This document shows positions 17,090 to 25,452 of a DNA stretch of 36,112 nt, one piece after another. The stretch lies in the NCBI GenBank assembly GCA_913009835.1, contig CAJVXH010000013.1, positions 1 through 36,112 of the forward strand, given 5' to 3'. A model generated the notes under the pieces. It made no database searches. It had not been told where the DNA came from and saw nothing but the letters and a program-made list of their open reading frames with translations. The position numbers and the translations under genes were made by a program. Numbering within the stretch: position 1 is the stretch's first letter; each line of letters begins with the position of its first letter. Origin of the DNA: an uncultured bacterium. Lineage in GTDB: Bacteria; Electryoneota; Electryoneia; Electryoneales; Electryoneaceae.

Positions 17090-18031
17090 ATGCGACAGTT
17101 TGACAGAAAAACAACACGCGAAGGCTGGGGCGACGGACTCATCGATGTCGGTCAACAACACGACAACACCGTTGTGCTGGTCGGTGACAACACCGCCTCC
17201 TGCAACGTTGACAAATTCGCCGAACGTTGGCCCGAACGATTCTACCAGATGGGCATCAGCGAACAGAACATGGTCAATGTGTCCGCCGGACTGTCCATCA
17301 TGGGCAAGGTACCGTATTACGTTACCTATAGCGCATTTGGCGTGGGACGCGTGTTCGATCAACTTCGGGTAACCGTAGGCTATTCATCGTGCAACGTCAA
17401 GATCGGCGGCGCGCATTCCGGGCTCAGCGTCGGGCCGGACGGTGCCACCCACCAGATGATGGAAGACCTGGCCTGCCTGATGGCATTGCCGAACTTCACC
17501 ATCCTGACCCCGGCCGACTACTGGGAAACACGTAAAGCCGTCGCCGCCGCCTACGATATCAACGGGCCAGTTTACATCCGTTTCGGACGGGAATCAGTGC
17601 CAGTGATTAGCAATATCACCCATGATTTCACCGTCGGCAAAGCGCAGGTCATGGCGCACGGCAAGGACGCTACCTGTATCGCCATCGGAACAATGGTCGC
17701 GGAAGCCATGCACGCGCATGACAGACTTGCGGAAGAGGGTATAGGGCTGCGGGTGATCAACATGAGTACACTCAAGCCCATCGACACCGAAGCCATTATC
17801 AAAGCCGCTGAAGAGACGAAGGCGATTGTCACCGCCGAAGAGCATCAGATAAACGGTGGACTGGGATCAGCGGTGGCGCAGGTTGTCGCCAAGCACGCAC
17901 CGGTGAAAATGGACTACGTTGCGGTGGAAGATCGGTACGGACGTTCCGGCGATTCGGAAGAGCTGCTCGATATGTACGGGCTGCGATGGTGGAAGATTGT
18001 TGAGAAAGTTAAAGCTCTACTACAGGTGTGA
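17090..18031 (+). CDS. Transketolase, C-terminal subunit
   Basis: 313 residues: pyrimidine-binding transketolase domain followed by the transketolase C domain. The catalytic Glu that activates TPP is in MGISEQNMVNVSAGL; YVTYSAFGVGRVFDQLR and the IGGAHSGLSVGPDGATHQ loop are typical. The C domain contains VINMSTLKPID and VTAEEHQINGGLGSAVA. Together with the upstream subunit it makes a full-length-equivalent enzyme, as in other bacteria and archaea with split transketolase. ATG 17090 follows AGGTAAG at a rather long distance. It is separated from the N subunit by the 49-bp array, which would be transcribed if they form an operon. Confidence 0.94.
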   Translation: MRQFDRKTTREGWGDGLIDVGQQHDNTVVLVGDNTASCNVDKFAERWPERFYQMGISEQNMVNVSAGLSIMGKVPYYVTYSAFGVGRVFDQLRVTVGYSSCNVKIGGAHSGLSVGPDGATHQMMEDLACLMALPNFTILTPADYWETRKAVAAAYDINGPVYIRFGRESVPVISNITHDFTVGKAQVMAHGKDATCIAIGTMVAEAMHAHDRLAEEGIGLRVINMSTLKPIDTEAIIKAAEETKAIVTAEEHQINGGLGSAVAQVVAKHAPVKMDYVAVEDRYGRSGDSEELLDMYGLRWWKIVEKVKALLQV

Positions 18032-18108
18032 AGTATGAAGTATGAGGCGTGAGCTCAAGAGGTGTGAAGTATGAAGTATGAGGCGTGAGCTCAAGGCTCA
18101 AAACCTCG
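18032..18108. repeat. GAAGTATGAGGCGTGAGCTCAAG duplication after tkt C subunit
   Basis: Immediately after the stop codon the sequence GAAGTATGAGGCGTGAGC is repeated about 33 bases apart with small additions of GTGTGAAGTAT. It belongs to the low-complexity GTGAGC/TATGAG repeats seen after other genes. Confidence 0.75.
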
Positions 18109-18144
18109 TCATCCTGAACGGATGTGAAGGATCTCGGTTTTTGA
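18109..18144 (+). repeat. 36-bp direct repeat, copy 2
   Basis: Identical to 16651-16686. The two copies bracket the 49-bp array and the C subunit (about 1.46 kb apart). Confidence 0.9.
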
Positions 18145-18179
18145 GGACCACGTATCGTGAAGATGTAGTAGGATAGTGC

Positions 18180-18327
18180 CCCAGACATTTATGTCTGGGA
18201 TGAAGGAACGATTGAAGTGTTGATTATCCCAGACATAAATGTCTGGGGCACAAGAAGTGTTGATTATCCCAGACATAAATGTCTGGGGCACAAGAAGTGT
18301 TGATTACCCCAGACATAAATGTCTGGG
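18180..18327 (+). repeat. Family A cluster before gcvT, with 40-bp x 3 array
   Basis: One palindrome at 18180-18199 (ATTTAT loop) faces three at 18228, 18268 and 18308 (ATAAAT loop), which repeat with an exact 40-bp period and the linker GGCACAAGAAGTGTTGATTA. The linker differs from that of the 49-bp array, so the two arrays expanded independently from single copies. Confidence 0.92.
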
Positions 18328-18415
18328 GCACATAGAGTTTGAACCAGCTACTTTTGTGCTTGTGGGTTTGATGTATTCACAGCTCAGAGCTCATAACTGT
18401 TTTCACGGAGGCCCC

Positions 18416-19504
18416 ATGGAGGGCACACAGACAGCATTACACAACAAACACATAGCCGCCGGAGCCAAAATGGTACCGTTCGCTGGCTATCTCATGCCAA
18501 TCCAGTACCATTCCATCACCGCCGAACATCTGAAAGTCCGTGAGTCGGTGGGGATGTTTGACGTGTCCCACATGGGCGAAATCTGGGTCAAAGGTGATGA
18601 TGCGCTCGATTTCATCAGCAAAATCACCACCAACAATCCCACCAAGCTACAGGTCAACCAGGCCCAGTATTCGGCCATGCTGTACGATGACGGCGGCTTC
18701 ATTGACGATCTGATCGTCTACCGTTTCGCCGACCGCTACATGCTGGTGGTGAACGCGTCCAATCACGACAAGGATCTGGCGTGGATCGAGGAACATGCGC
18801 CGTCAACCGTGACAATTGATGACGCCTCCGACCGCATGTCGCTGCTGGCTGTGCAGGGCCGGAACGCTCCCGCAGTCATCCAGAAGCTGACCGACACCGA
18901 CCTCAGCGAGATCAAGTTTTACTGGTTCCGGGAAGGTGAGATCGCCGGGCAACGAGCCATCATCTCCGCCACCGGATACACCGGCGAAGCGGGCTTCGAG
19001 CTGTACGTTGACAACGAAGTCGCACCCGCAGTCTGGGACGCTGTCATGGAAGCCGGTCGTGAATTTGACATCGAGCCGATAGGGTTGGGCGCACGTGACA
19101 CCCTCCGTCTCGAGATGAAATTCTCCCTGTACGGGAACGACATCGATAAGGATCATCACCCGCTGGAAGCCGGGCTGGGCTGGATTACGAAGGTCAACAA
19201 GGGCGATTTCATCGGACGTGATTCCATACTCGCCGCCAAGGAAAAAGGTCTGACCCGTAAGCTGATCGGCTTTGAGGTGGAAGGGAAGGCTATTCCACGT
19301 CACGGCTATGAATGCTACCAGGGCGACATCAAAATTGGGGATGTCACCAGCGGCGTCTGGTCGCCGAGCCTCGATGTAGGCATCGGCATGGCGTACCTGG
19401 AGAAGGAGTTTGCCACTGTCGGCACCAAGTTCGAGCTCGATATCCGTGGCAAACGTAAGCCCGCGCGTGTTGTCGAGACACCATTCTACAAGAGACCTTA
19501 TTGA
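18416..19504 (+). CDS. gcvT: Glycine cleavage system T protein (aminomethyltransferase)
   Basis: 362 residues from ATG 18416, preceded by CGGAGG; an open upstream extension is only read-through of palindromic repeats. It transfers the one-carbon unit from the aminomethyl-lipoyl H protein to tetrahydrofolate. Typical segments are FAGYLMPIQY, VGMFDVSHMGEI, ISATGYTGEAGFELYV, GLGARDTLRLE and the C-terminal barrel ending DIRGKRKPARVVETPFYKRPY. Length is normal for the family. gcvH and gcvP are not in the window. It follows the transketolase genes but is separated by 384 bases of repeats. I see no glycine riboswitch. Confidence 0.96.
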   Translation: MEGTQTALHNKHIAAGAKMVPFAGYLMPIQYHSITAEHLKVRESVGMFDVSHMGEIWVKGDDALDFISKITTNNPTKLQVNQAQYSAMLYDDGGFIDDLIVYRFADRYMLVVNASNHDKDLAWIEEHAPSTVTIDDASDRMSLLAVQGRNAPAVIQKLTDTDLSEIKFYWFREGEIAGQRAIISATGYTGEAGFELYVDNEVAPAVWDAVMEAGREFDIEPIGLGARDTLRLEMKFSLYGNDIDKDHHPLEAGLGWITKVNKGDFIGRDSILAAKEKGLTRKLIGFEVEGKAIPRHGYECYQGDIKIGDVTSGVWSPSLDVGIGMAYLEKEFATVGTKFELDIRGKRKPARVVETPFYKRPY

Positions 19505-19599
19505 GGCTGTGAGCCGTGAGCTTGTGAGCCGTGAGTAACACCTCTTGCCAAGGACTTTAGTCCGTGGTAAGTAGTTTTCCACAGTCCACAGCCAGAAAC
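19505..19599. repeat. GTGAGCC run and family C palindrome between convergent genes
   Basis: Directly after the gcvT stop is a run of GTGAGCCGTGAGC words (19509-19535), then a family C palindrome with one arm mismatch (19548-19567, CCAAGGACTttAGTCCGTGG). Confidence 0.8.
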
Positions 19600-20769
19600 C
19601 TACCCTTTGTAAGCTTCCAGACCAGTTAGATCCGCGCCGACGATCAGCGTGTGCATGGTATCCGTACCCTCATAGGTGTACACAGATTCCAGGTTCATCA
19701 TGTGACGCATGATCGGGTACTCGTCGGTGATGCCATTCGCGCCGTGGATGTCACGGGCGACCCGTGCAATATCGAGAGCGATACGGCAATTATTCCCCTT
19801 CGCCATCGAAACCTGCTGCCAAGTGCTGGTGCCAGCCTGTTTCATCGTGCCCAGACGATAGCACAACAACTGTCCCTTGGTGATCTCGGTCGCCATCTTG
19901 ACCAGCTTCTCCTGCACCGCCTGGAACCCGGCGATGGGCTTGCCCCACTGGGGACGGCTTAAAGCATACTGCAACGAGCTGTCGAAACAGGCCTGCGCCG
20001 CACCAATCACACCCCAGGCGATCCCGTAACGCGCCTGGTTCAAGCACATCAGCGGACACTTTAGCCCGAACGCCTTCGGCAGACGCATCGCTTCCGGAAC
20101 AAACACGTCCTGCATCACGATCTCGCCCGTCACCGAAGCGCGGAGACTCCACTTGCCCTTCGTCTCCGGACAGGTCAACCCTTCAGCTCCCTTTTCGAGC
20201 AGGAAGCCGTTAATTACGCCGTCCAGCTTCGCCCAGACCACGTGGACATCAGCAATGCTGCTGTTGGTAATCCACATCTTCGCGCCACTGACACGGTAAC
20301 CGCCCTCAACCTTTTTCGCGGTGGTCAGCATCGAACCCGGATCGGAGCCAGCGTCCGGTTCAGTCAAGCCAAAGGATCCCAGCAATTCAGCGTTCGCCAG
20401 CTTGGGTAAGAGGTTACGCTTCTGCTCTTCACTGCCCCAGGTATAAATCGGATACATGACCAAAGCGCTCTGCACCGAGGCAAAGCTGCGCACCCCGCTG
20501 TCACCACGTTCCAGCTCCTGCATCGCCAGACCATATGCAACTTCGCCGATGCCAGCGCCACCGTATTCCTCCGGCAAGGTCGGGCCGAACAAACCCAGCT
20601 CAGCCATCTCCGAAACAAGATCCATCGGGAAAAAGTGATCGCTGAAAGCGTGGTCGATAATCGGAATCACACGGTCGCTGACCCAGTCACGGACTGAATC
20701 ACGGATCATCCGTTCTTCATCGTTAAGCAAATCGTCAAGGTTGTAGTAATCCAGCGCGTTGTAGGGCAT
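19600..20769 (-). CDS. Acyl-CoA dehydrogenase, glutaryl-CoA dehydrogenase type
   Basis: A 389-residue flavoprotein with the full acyl-CoA dehydrogenase fold. FGLTEPDAGSDPGSM is the FAD/substrate signature; WITNSSIADVHVVWAK and the C-terminal GANGITDEYPIMRHMMNLESV follow. The catalytic base is Glu367 in TYEGTDTMHTLIVG, the position used by glutaryl-CoA and short-chain dehydrogenases. SVQSALVMYPIYTWGSEEQK resembles glutaryl-CoA dehydrogenase (lysine/tryptophan degradation) more than other subfamilies, but non-decarboxylating members look alike. GAGGAC precedes ATG 20769. Electron-transfer flavoprotein genes are not nearby. Confidence 0.9.
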   Translation of the reverse strand: MPYNALDYYNLDDLLNDEERMIRDSVRDWVSDRVIPIIDHAFSDHFFPMDLVSEMAELGLFGPTLPEEYGGAGIGEVAYGLAMQELERGDSGVRSFASVQSALVMYPIYTWGSEEQKRNLLPKLANAELLGSFGLTEPDAGSDPGSMLTTAKKVEGGYRVSGAKMWITNSSIADVHVVWAKLDGVINGFLLEKGAEGLTCPETKGKWSLRASVTGEIVMQDVFVPEAMRLPKAFGLKCPLMCLNQARYGIAWGVIGAAQACFDSSLQYALSRPQWGKPIAGFQAVQEKLVKMATEITKGQLLCYRLGTMKQAGTSTWQQVSMAKGNNCRIALDIARVARDIHGANGITDEYPIMRHMMNLESVYTYEGTDTMHTLIVGADLTGLEAYKG

Positions 20770-21026
20770 CGTCGTTGTCCTCAGATAAAGTGGCAGGGAA
20801 TTAAAAGATAAGGCACAAGCTAGCGGGAGTCAGGTGCGGGTTGGGGAATGGAGAGATAGAATATTCAGGCATCTTTCATCATCATGATCCCCGCGACTGG
20901 GAAAACGGCATACACAATAAATATCCCAAAATTCCAATTATCTCTTGGTTGCTGTGATCCGCGAGTGTAAATTCCCAGTCCCCTGTCCAAACTCAACGGA
21001 TATTCACCAATACTGTGAGGTGACTC

Positions 21027-23219
21027 GTGACAAGCACTGCGACTGCAAGAACTTTGAGATCAACTTTGTTGTTGTTGATTCTGGCCGGATTGATCTTACC
21101 AACCACCATTTTCGCCTTACCTGCGATATACGGTGAAGCATTACAGCCCGTGCTGGCAACAGCGAGTGATACTGAACTACTCGAGATCGTCATTTTCATG
21201 GACCCCGCGCCGGACACACGGGAAATGGCTCAATATTTGGAAGGTGTACGCGCCGAGGATCGACGTGAATTGTTGTGGCAGGTGATGAGTGAACGAGCCG
21301 AACTCGCGCAAGATGATGTTCTGGACGCTCTCTACGAACAAGAGCAACACGGCGTGGCAACAAGAATTCGTCCTTTGATCCTGACCAACGCCATATCCGC
21401 AGAGCTTACTCCGGCGGTGATTCGGGCAATCGCGGCAATGCCGAATGTGCGCGAAATTGAATACTCTCCTGACGTATACGCCGTGGAGCCGGTCGACAAT
21501 CCGCCGAATGAGATCGATCAGTTAACCTGGCATGTTGAGCAGGTGCAGGCTGATGATGTCTGGAACATGGGCGTCACCGGTGAAGGTATCATTGTCGCGG
21601 TGCTTGATACTGGAGTACGATATACCCACAATGATCTCGCTGACCATCTTTGGGATGGTGGGGCGGAATTTCCGAATCACGGATACGATGTTCATGACAA
21701 CGACAATGATCCAATGGACACATATGGTCACGGTACCCACGTCGCAGGAATCGTGGCTGGTGATGGCACCTCCGGCTGGCAGACTGGAATCGCTCCTGAC
21801 GCAACTATAATGTGTGTTAAAATTTCCAGCGATGGCGCTTCTGCAGATCTCACCGATGTCTGGGCCGGACTCGATTGGGCGCTTAGCCATGGGGCAGACC
21901 ATTGCACACTCAGCTTTGGCTGGTATGACCAACCGGCTTCAATACGCCAGGGAAACCGGGACGCATACGAAGCTCTCCGTCTTGTCGGAATGACTGCCAC
22001 CAAATCCTGCGGAAACTCCGGGAATTCGTCATGGCATAACCCGCCCGATGAGGTTTCATGCCCGGGCAAAGTGCCCTCACCGTGGCGTAATCCCGATCAG
22101 ATTGAAGCTGGTGGCGTGGGCGGACAGACAGCTGTTGGATCGACCAACAGTAGCGACAATATCTCCAGCTATTCCAGCCATGGCCCGGTTACTTGGGAAG
22201 ACGTAAACCCGTGGTTTGATTACATCTACAATAACGGACAGAACCAGGGACTTATGAAGCCGGACGTATCTGCACCCGGCGAAAACATATACTCGCTCAG
22301 TCTCAGCGACAACGGTTACACAACCATGTCCGGCACCTCAATGGCTTCGCCATGCGCCGCCGGAGTGATTGCCTTGATCCGTTCAGCTAATAACGCGCTT
22401 TCGCCCGCACAAGTCGATGAGATCCTGCAAACAACCGCCGTCGATCTGGGAACGCCAGGTAGGGACAATACATATGGCGCCGGTCGTGTGAACGCCTACG
22501 ACGCCGTACTCGCTGCACAAGGTGGTGGTGGCGATGAATACACCGTCGAACTCACCCCTCTGCATGACCCATACTACATCTTCCAAGCTGGTGGACAAAT
22601 CGAATACGACGTTGTGATCACTGCCAACATCAGCACACCGCAGATGGGCAACGCCTGGATAGAAGCCCTGTTACCGAATGGCAACACCTACCCGCTTGAC
22701 ATTTACAATGTCAACTTCCAACCGGGAATGGTGATAACACGAAATGGAATGACTCAGAATGTTCCGGGATTTGCGCAGGCGGGTGAATATGAGTTCATCG
22801 TCAAGGTGGGAATTCATCCCGGCGAAGTATGGGCACAGGATTCCTTCATGTTTACCAAGCTCGGTGTGGCTACCGATGGCGTGACAAGCTGGTCATCCGG
22901 TGGATGGGGCGATCTAAGCGACGCAAACACTGAGATCGTTTCTACACAGCCAGATCAGTTCCTCCTGGCACCGGCATATCCCAACCCGTTCAACCCGACA
23001 ACATCGCTGAACATTTCCCTGCCGATGGCTGGTGAACTCAGTCTGCGGGTTTACAACTCGCTGGGGCAGGAAGTCGCAGTGCTCGCTAACGGTCAATTCA
23101 ACAGCGGCCAGCACTCTTTCACCTTCGATGCAACCGGCATGGCGAGTGGGCTGTATTTCGTGCGCGCCCAAATGAATGACGGCAGCCAGCAAATTCAGAA
23201 GATGATGCTGTTGAGGTAA
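21027..23219 (+). CDS. Secreted subtilase (S8) with type IX secretion sorting domain
   Basis: 730 residues from GTG 21027, with GTGAGGTGA upstream. Order: signal peptide (about 1-30), inhibitor-like propeptide (about 45-150), S8 catalytic domain with Asp194 (VLDTGVRYTHND), His235 (YGHGTHVAG), oxyanion Asn330 (CGNSGN) and Ser438 (MSGTSMASP). A beta domain follows at about 515-635. The C-terminal 88 residues (643-730) begin LLAPAYPNPFNP and include RVYNSLGQEVAVL and ASGLYFVRAQ, a Por-type sorting domain that directs export by the type IX system and is cleaved. All catalytic residues are present, so an active extracellular endopeptidase for protein degradation is likely. It is divergent from the acyl-CoA dehydrogenase. 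Confidence 0.95.
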   Translation: MTSTATARTLRSTLLLLILAGLILPTTIFALPAIYGEALQPVLATASDTELLEIVIFMDPAPDTREMAQYLEGVRAEDRRELLWQVMSERAELAQDDVLDALYEQEQHGVATRIRPLILTNAISAELTPAVIRAIAAMPNVREIEYSPDVYAVEPVDNPPNEIDQLTWHVEQVQADDVWNMGVTGEGIIVAVLDTGVRYTHNDLADHLWDGGAEFPNHGYDVHDNDNDPMDTYGHGTHVAGIVAGDGTSGWQTGIAPDATIMCVKISSDGASADLTDVWAGLDWALSHGADHCTLSFGWYDQPASIRQGNRDAYEALRLVGMTATKSCGNSGNSSWHNPPDEVSCPGKVPSPWRNPDQIEAGGVGGQTAVGSTNSSDNISSYSSHGPVTWEDVNPWFDYIYNNGQNQGLMKPDVSAPGENIYSLSLSDNGYTTMSGTSMASPCAAGVIALIRSANNALSPAQVDEILQTTAVDLGTPGRDNTYGAGRVNAYDAVLAAQGGGGDEYTVELTPLHDPYYIFQAGGQIEYDVVITANISTPQMGNAWIEALLPNGNTYPLDIYNVNFQPGMVITRNGMTQNVPGFAQAGEYEFIVKVGIHPGEVWAQDSFMFTKLGVATDGVTSWSSGGWGDLSDANTEIVSTQPDQFLLAPAYPNPFNPTTSLNISLPMAGELSLRVYNSLGQEVAVLANGQFNSGQHSFTFDATGMASGLYFVRAQMNDGSQQIQKMMLLR

Positions 23220-23358
23220 AGCAGCTGTGAGCTTTGAGCTGTGAGCTATGAGTAACTGACAAGAAACACAAATCGCCACGGACTAGAAAAGTCCGTGGCA
23301 TTATTCGTTATGCCCACGACATTCATGTCGTGGCTAATCTCAAATTTCAATATTACAA
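23220..23358. repeat. GTGAGC run plus family C and family B palindromes
   Basis: Right after the protease stop there is a GAGCTGTGAGC run (23222-23250). Then come family C (23275-23299, GCCACGGACT/AGTCCGTGGC) and family B (23314-23333, on the minus strand bordered by GATTAGCC and GGGCAT). The gap lies between convergent genes. Confidence 0.85.
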
Positions 23359-23700
23359 TTACTCTTTCGGTCCATACCGATCCGGCTCGTTGAACATGAT
23401 CATCGCCTTGTAGCCAGCGTGAACCAACGCACCATGTGCCACTCCCGCCGGGATGAAAAAATTTTCACCGGCAGTGTAGGTGACGATTTCCCCATTCACC
23501 TTGAGATCAACACGCCCTTCCAACGTGAATTCCCACTGTTCCGAATGAACGTGTTCCGGCACATCTACCTTCTCGGCAAACTCGACGAAGACGATCTGCT
23601 GCCCATCGCTCTGCACCATCCAACCCTTCGCGCCCGGAATCGGCAGATCAATCTCGGGTAAATCCTTGACGAACTCGGGAAATGGTGTGACCAATTTCAT
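23359..23700 (-). CDS. Single-domain cupin protein
   Basis: 113 residues from ATG 23700, preceded by GGGGAG; a longer open frame upstream is not family-like. It is a small beta-barrel cupin with motif 1 around PEHVHSEQWEFTLEG (two His, one Glu as metal ligands) and motif 2 around FFIPAGVAHGA (last His ligand). Ligand geometry suggests a bound divalent metal. Function is open: sugar isomerase, dioxygenase or sensor. It lies 85 bases downstream of murQ on the same strand and may be cotranscribed. Confidence 0.85.
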   Translation of the reverse strand: MKLVTPFPEFVKDLPEIDLPIPGAKGWMVQSDGQQIVFVEFAEKVDVPEHVHSEQWEFTLEGRVDLKVNGEIVTYTAGENFFIPAGVAHGALVHAGYKAMIMFNEPDRYGPKE

Positions 23701-23785
23701 GATGAACTCCCCATACTTCCTGATAATACCTGAAGATGTGACTTCAGATACACTCGTATATGTCTGGTGAATAGGATCGCCGCAA

Positions 23786-24628
23786 TTATTCCATCGCCTT
23801 GTTGATATCACCGTCAACCGCCTCAAGACGCCAGGCGGCCTCTTCGAGTGAGACGCCATGTGTGTCCATCAACAGCTTCACCTGACGCGCCTTGAGCTTG
23901 GTCGAATTCGGCATCAAACGGACCATGCGGTTGCCCTCGACACGTCCGAGACGGACCATCGTCGCGGTAGAGATCATGGTCAACGCCATCTTGGTCGCCA
24001 GGCCGGCTTTCATCCGCGTCGAACCTGTCACCACTTCCGGGCCGACATCGAGCACGACCAGATCGTCCAACTCATCGGACTTTTTGACGGCGTTACAAGT
24101 CAGTAACCCGGTCCACGCGCCCCGCAACTTCGCTACCTCCAAAAACGCGCGCACATACGGCGTCTTACCTCGCGCGGTAATCCCCAGGACAGCATCATTC
24201 TCACATACGTTATGCGCCTTAAGGTCGCTAGCCGCCTGTTCTTCGTCATCCTCCGCACCTTCAGCAGCGACTTTCAGGGCACTGTCGCCTCCAGCGATAA
24301 TGCCAATAACCATAGTCGGCGGAACGCCGAAAGTTGGCGGACATTCGGCGGCGTCCAACACACCCAGACGGCCCGATGTTCCTGCGCCGACATAGACCAA
24401 CCGTCCTTCGGATTTGATCGCTTTGACGGCTGCCCGTACGACCTCGGTCAAGGATGGGATCTGCTCGGCGACTATCCCCGAAACGCTTTGGTCTTCAGCG
24501 TTGATCAACTGAAGGATCTGGGCCGCACCAAGATCGCTCAATCCCTCGGTAAGAGGGTTGGACGATTCGGTCTTGAGTTGCGACATCTCGTCGAGTGCCG
24601 TGCGGATTTGTTTGGGATCGTAGTTCAT
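23786..24628 (-). CDS. murQ: N-acetylmuramic acid 6-phosphate etherase
   Basis: A 280-residue SIS-domain enzyme that removes the lactyl ether from MurNAc-6-phosphate, giving GlcNAc-6-phosphate, in peptidoglycan recycling. Diagnostic segments are VYVGAGTSGRLGVLDAAECPPTFG (Glu in AECPP is the catalytic acid), AEGAEDDEEQA, GITARGKTPYV, and EVVTGSTRMKAGLATK. I use ATG 24628 (MNYDPKQ): the longer open frame starting 26 codons earlier is encoded by a palindromic repeat. It is slightly shorter than E. coli MurQ (298). AnmK or an anhydromuropeptide permease is not adjacent. Confidence 0.95.
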   Translation of the reverse strand: MNYDPKQIRTALDEMSQLKTESSNPLTEGLSDLGAAQILQLINAEDQSVSGIVAEQIPSLTEVVRAAVKAIKSEGRLVYVGAGTSGRLGVLDAAECPPTFGVPPTMVIGIIAGGDSALKVAAEGAEDDEEQAASDLKAHNVCENDAVLGITARGKTPYVRAFLEVAKLRGAWTGLLTCNAVKKSDELDDLVVLDVGPEVVTGSTRMKAGLATKMALTMISTATMVRLGRVEGNRMVRLMPNSTKLKARQVKLLMDTHGVSLEEAAWRLEAVDGDINKAME

Positions 24629-24662
24629 GGGTTGTGCACAATCAAGTATGTAGGGGAACATG

Positions 24663-24697
24663 CCCCTGTGACCCGCGTCTTTTTGCGGTTCGCAGGG
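24663..24697 (-). repeat. REP family D, left copy 1 of the RAYT locus
   Basis: On the minus strand CCCTGCGAACCGC...GCGGGTCACAGGG, an imperfect hairpin with two internal mismatches, bordered by GGATTATCC and GGGGCATG. Orientation is opposite to the copies right of the transposase. Confidence 0.9.
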
Positions 24698-24746
24698 ATA
24701 ATCCACTGTTTGAATAGCGATTACCCTGTGACTTCATATGTATATG

Positions 24747-24781
24747 CCCCTGTGACCCGCGTCTTTTTGCGGTTCGCAGGG
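24747..24781 (-). repeat. REP family D, left copy 2 of the RAYT locus
   Basis: Same core as 24663-24697, bordered by AGATTATCC and GGGGCATATAC. It lies 13 bases beyond the 3' end of the transposase gene. A truncated piece (CCCTGTGAC) lies between the two copies at about 24724. Confidence 0.9.
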
Positions 24782-24794
24782 ATAATCTAAGGCA

Positions 24795-25331
24795 CTATAT
24801 CCAATCAGGACGATTCACCAGAATTGGATCAGGATCGCCCGTACGGTAATATCGAAAACTCGACCAACGCCAGTCTTCCGGTCTCTCAACCAACCGATTT
24901 CTGACCGGATTACGATGGATATATTTAATCTGGTTTTGAATCTCTTCGTGAGAACGAATGGCACGGACATGTCCTCCGCCCCATAACCAGAACCTGTGAG
25001 TTGCCTTCCTGCCAGTGCTCACTTGAAGCTTTTCGTACACACCCGGAAAATGCGATTTCAGATATGGCAATGCCTTCTGACTTACCGGTTTTTTCAATGC
25101 GTAGAGTATCGACTCAACTTCCGGTACACAGCTGGTGACGATGACATGAACGTGATTGGGCATGACCACATAGGCGATTAATCGGGCGATCTCCAAATCT
25201 TGGATACGGGATAATTGATGGATCATCATTTCAAACAAGGATGAATCAAGAAACAACTTCAGATTATGTTGATAAGAGAAAGTTAGAAACAACGTGTCAT
25301 CAGTGACATCACCCAATTGCACTCGAGGCAT
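24795..25331 (-). CDS. REP-associated tyrosine transposase (RAYT, Y1/HUH family)
   Basis: A 178-residue protein with the IS200-like Y1 transposase fold. The metal-binding HUH motif is VVMPNHVHVIV (His60, His62) and the catalytic Tyr is Tyr137 in IKYIHRNPVRNRLV. The C-terminal DWRWSSFRYY block is characteristic of RAYTs, which act on REP hairpins rather than being an ordinary mobile IS. The gene is bounded on both sides by two family D REPs in mirror orientation, the published arrangement of a REPtron. All catalytic residues are intact, so it is probably functional. The start is ATG 25331. It is inserted between tolB and murQ. Confidence 0.93.
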   Translation of the reverse strand: MPRVQLGDVTDDTLFLTFSYQHNLKLFLDSSLFEMMIHQLSRIQDLEIARLIAYVVMPNHVHVIVTSCVPEVESILYALKKPVSQKALPYLKSHFPGVYEKLQVSTGRKATHRFWLWGGGHVRAIRSHEEIQNQIKYIHRNPVRNRLVERPEDWRWSSFRYYRTGDPDPILVNRPDWI

Positions 25332-25346
25332 TGTTTGCTCCGGCCT

Positions 25347-25382
25347 CCCCTGCGAACCGCGAAAGGATGCGGGTCACAGGGG
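25347..25382 (+). repeat. REP family D, right copy 1 of the RAYT locus
   Basis: CCCTGCGAACCGCG...TGCGGGTCACAGGG followed by GGCATG. The innermost pair is G against T, so it is slightly decayed. The left border is CGGCCTCC rather than GATTATCC. Confidence 0.88.
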
Positions 25383-25407
25383 CATGTTGTTTCCACCTGC
25401 GGATCAG

Positions 25408-25442
25408 CCCTGCGAACCGCGAAAAGACGCGGGTCACAGGGG
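25408..25442 (+). repeat. REP family D, right copy 2 of the RAYT locus
   Basis: CCCTGCGAACCGCG...CGCGGGTCACAGGG, bordered by GGATCAGCC and GGGGCATATAC. It ends about ten bases from the tolB stop. Confidence 0.9.
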
Positions 25443-25452
25443 CATATACATT

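Noticed and set aside
18239-18415. N-terminal extension of gcvT
   Set aside because: The frame is open only because it reads through palindromic repeats; a proper ribosome site and the family start are at 18416.
18328-18415. Glycine riboswitch before gcvT
   Set aside because: No recognisable conserved glycine aptamer core was found in the leader.
24629-24706. 26-codon N-terminal extension of murQ
   Set aside because: It is encoded by a family D repeat and does not resemble MurQ.
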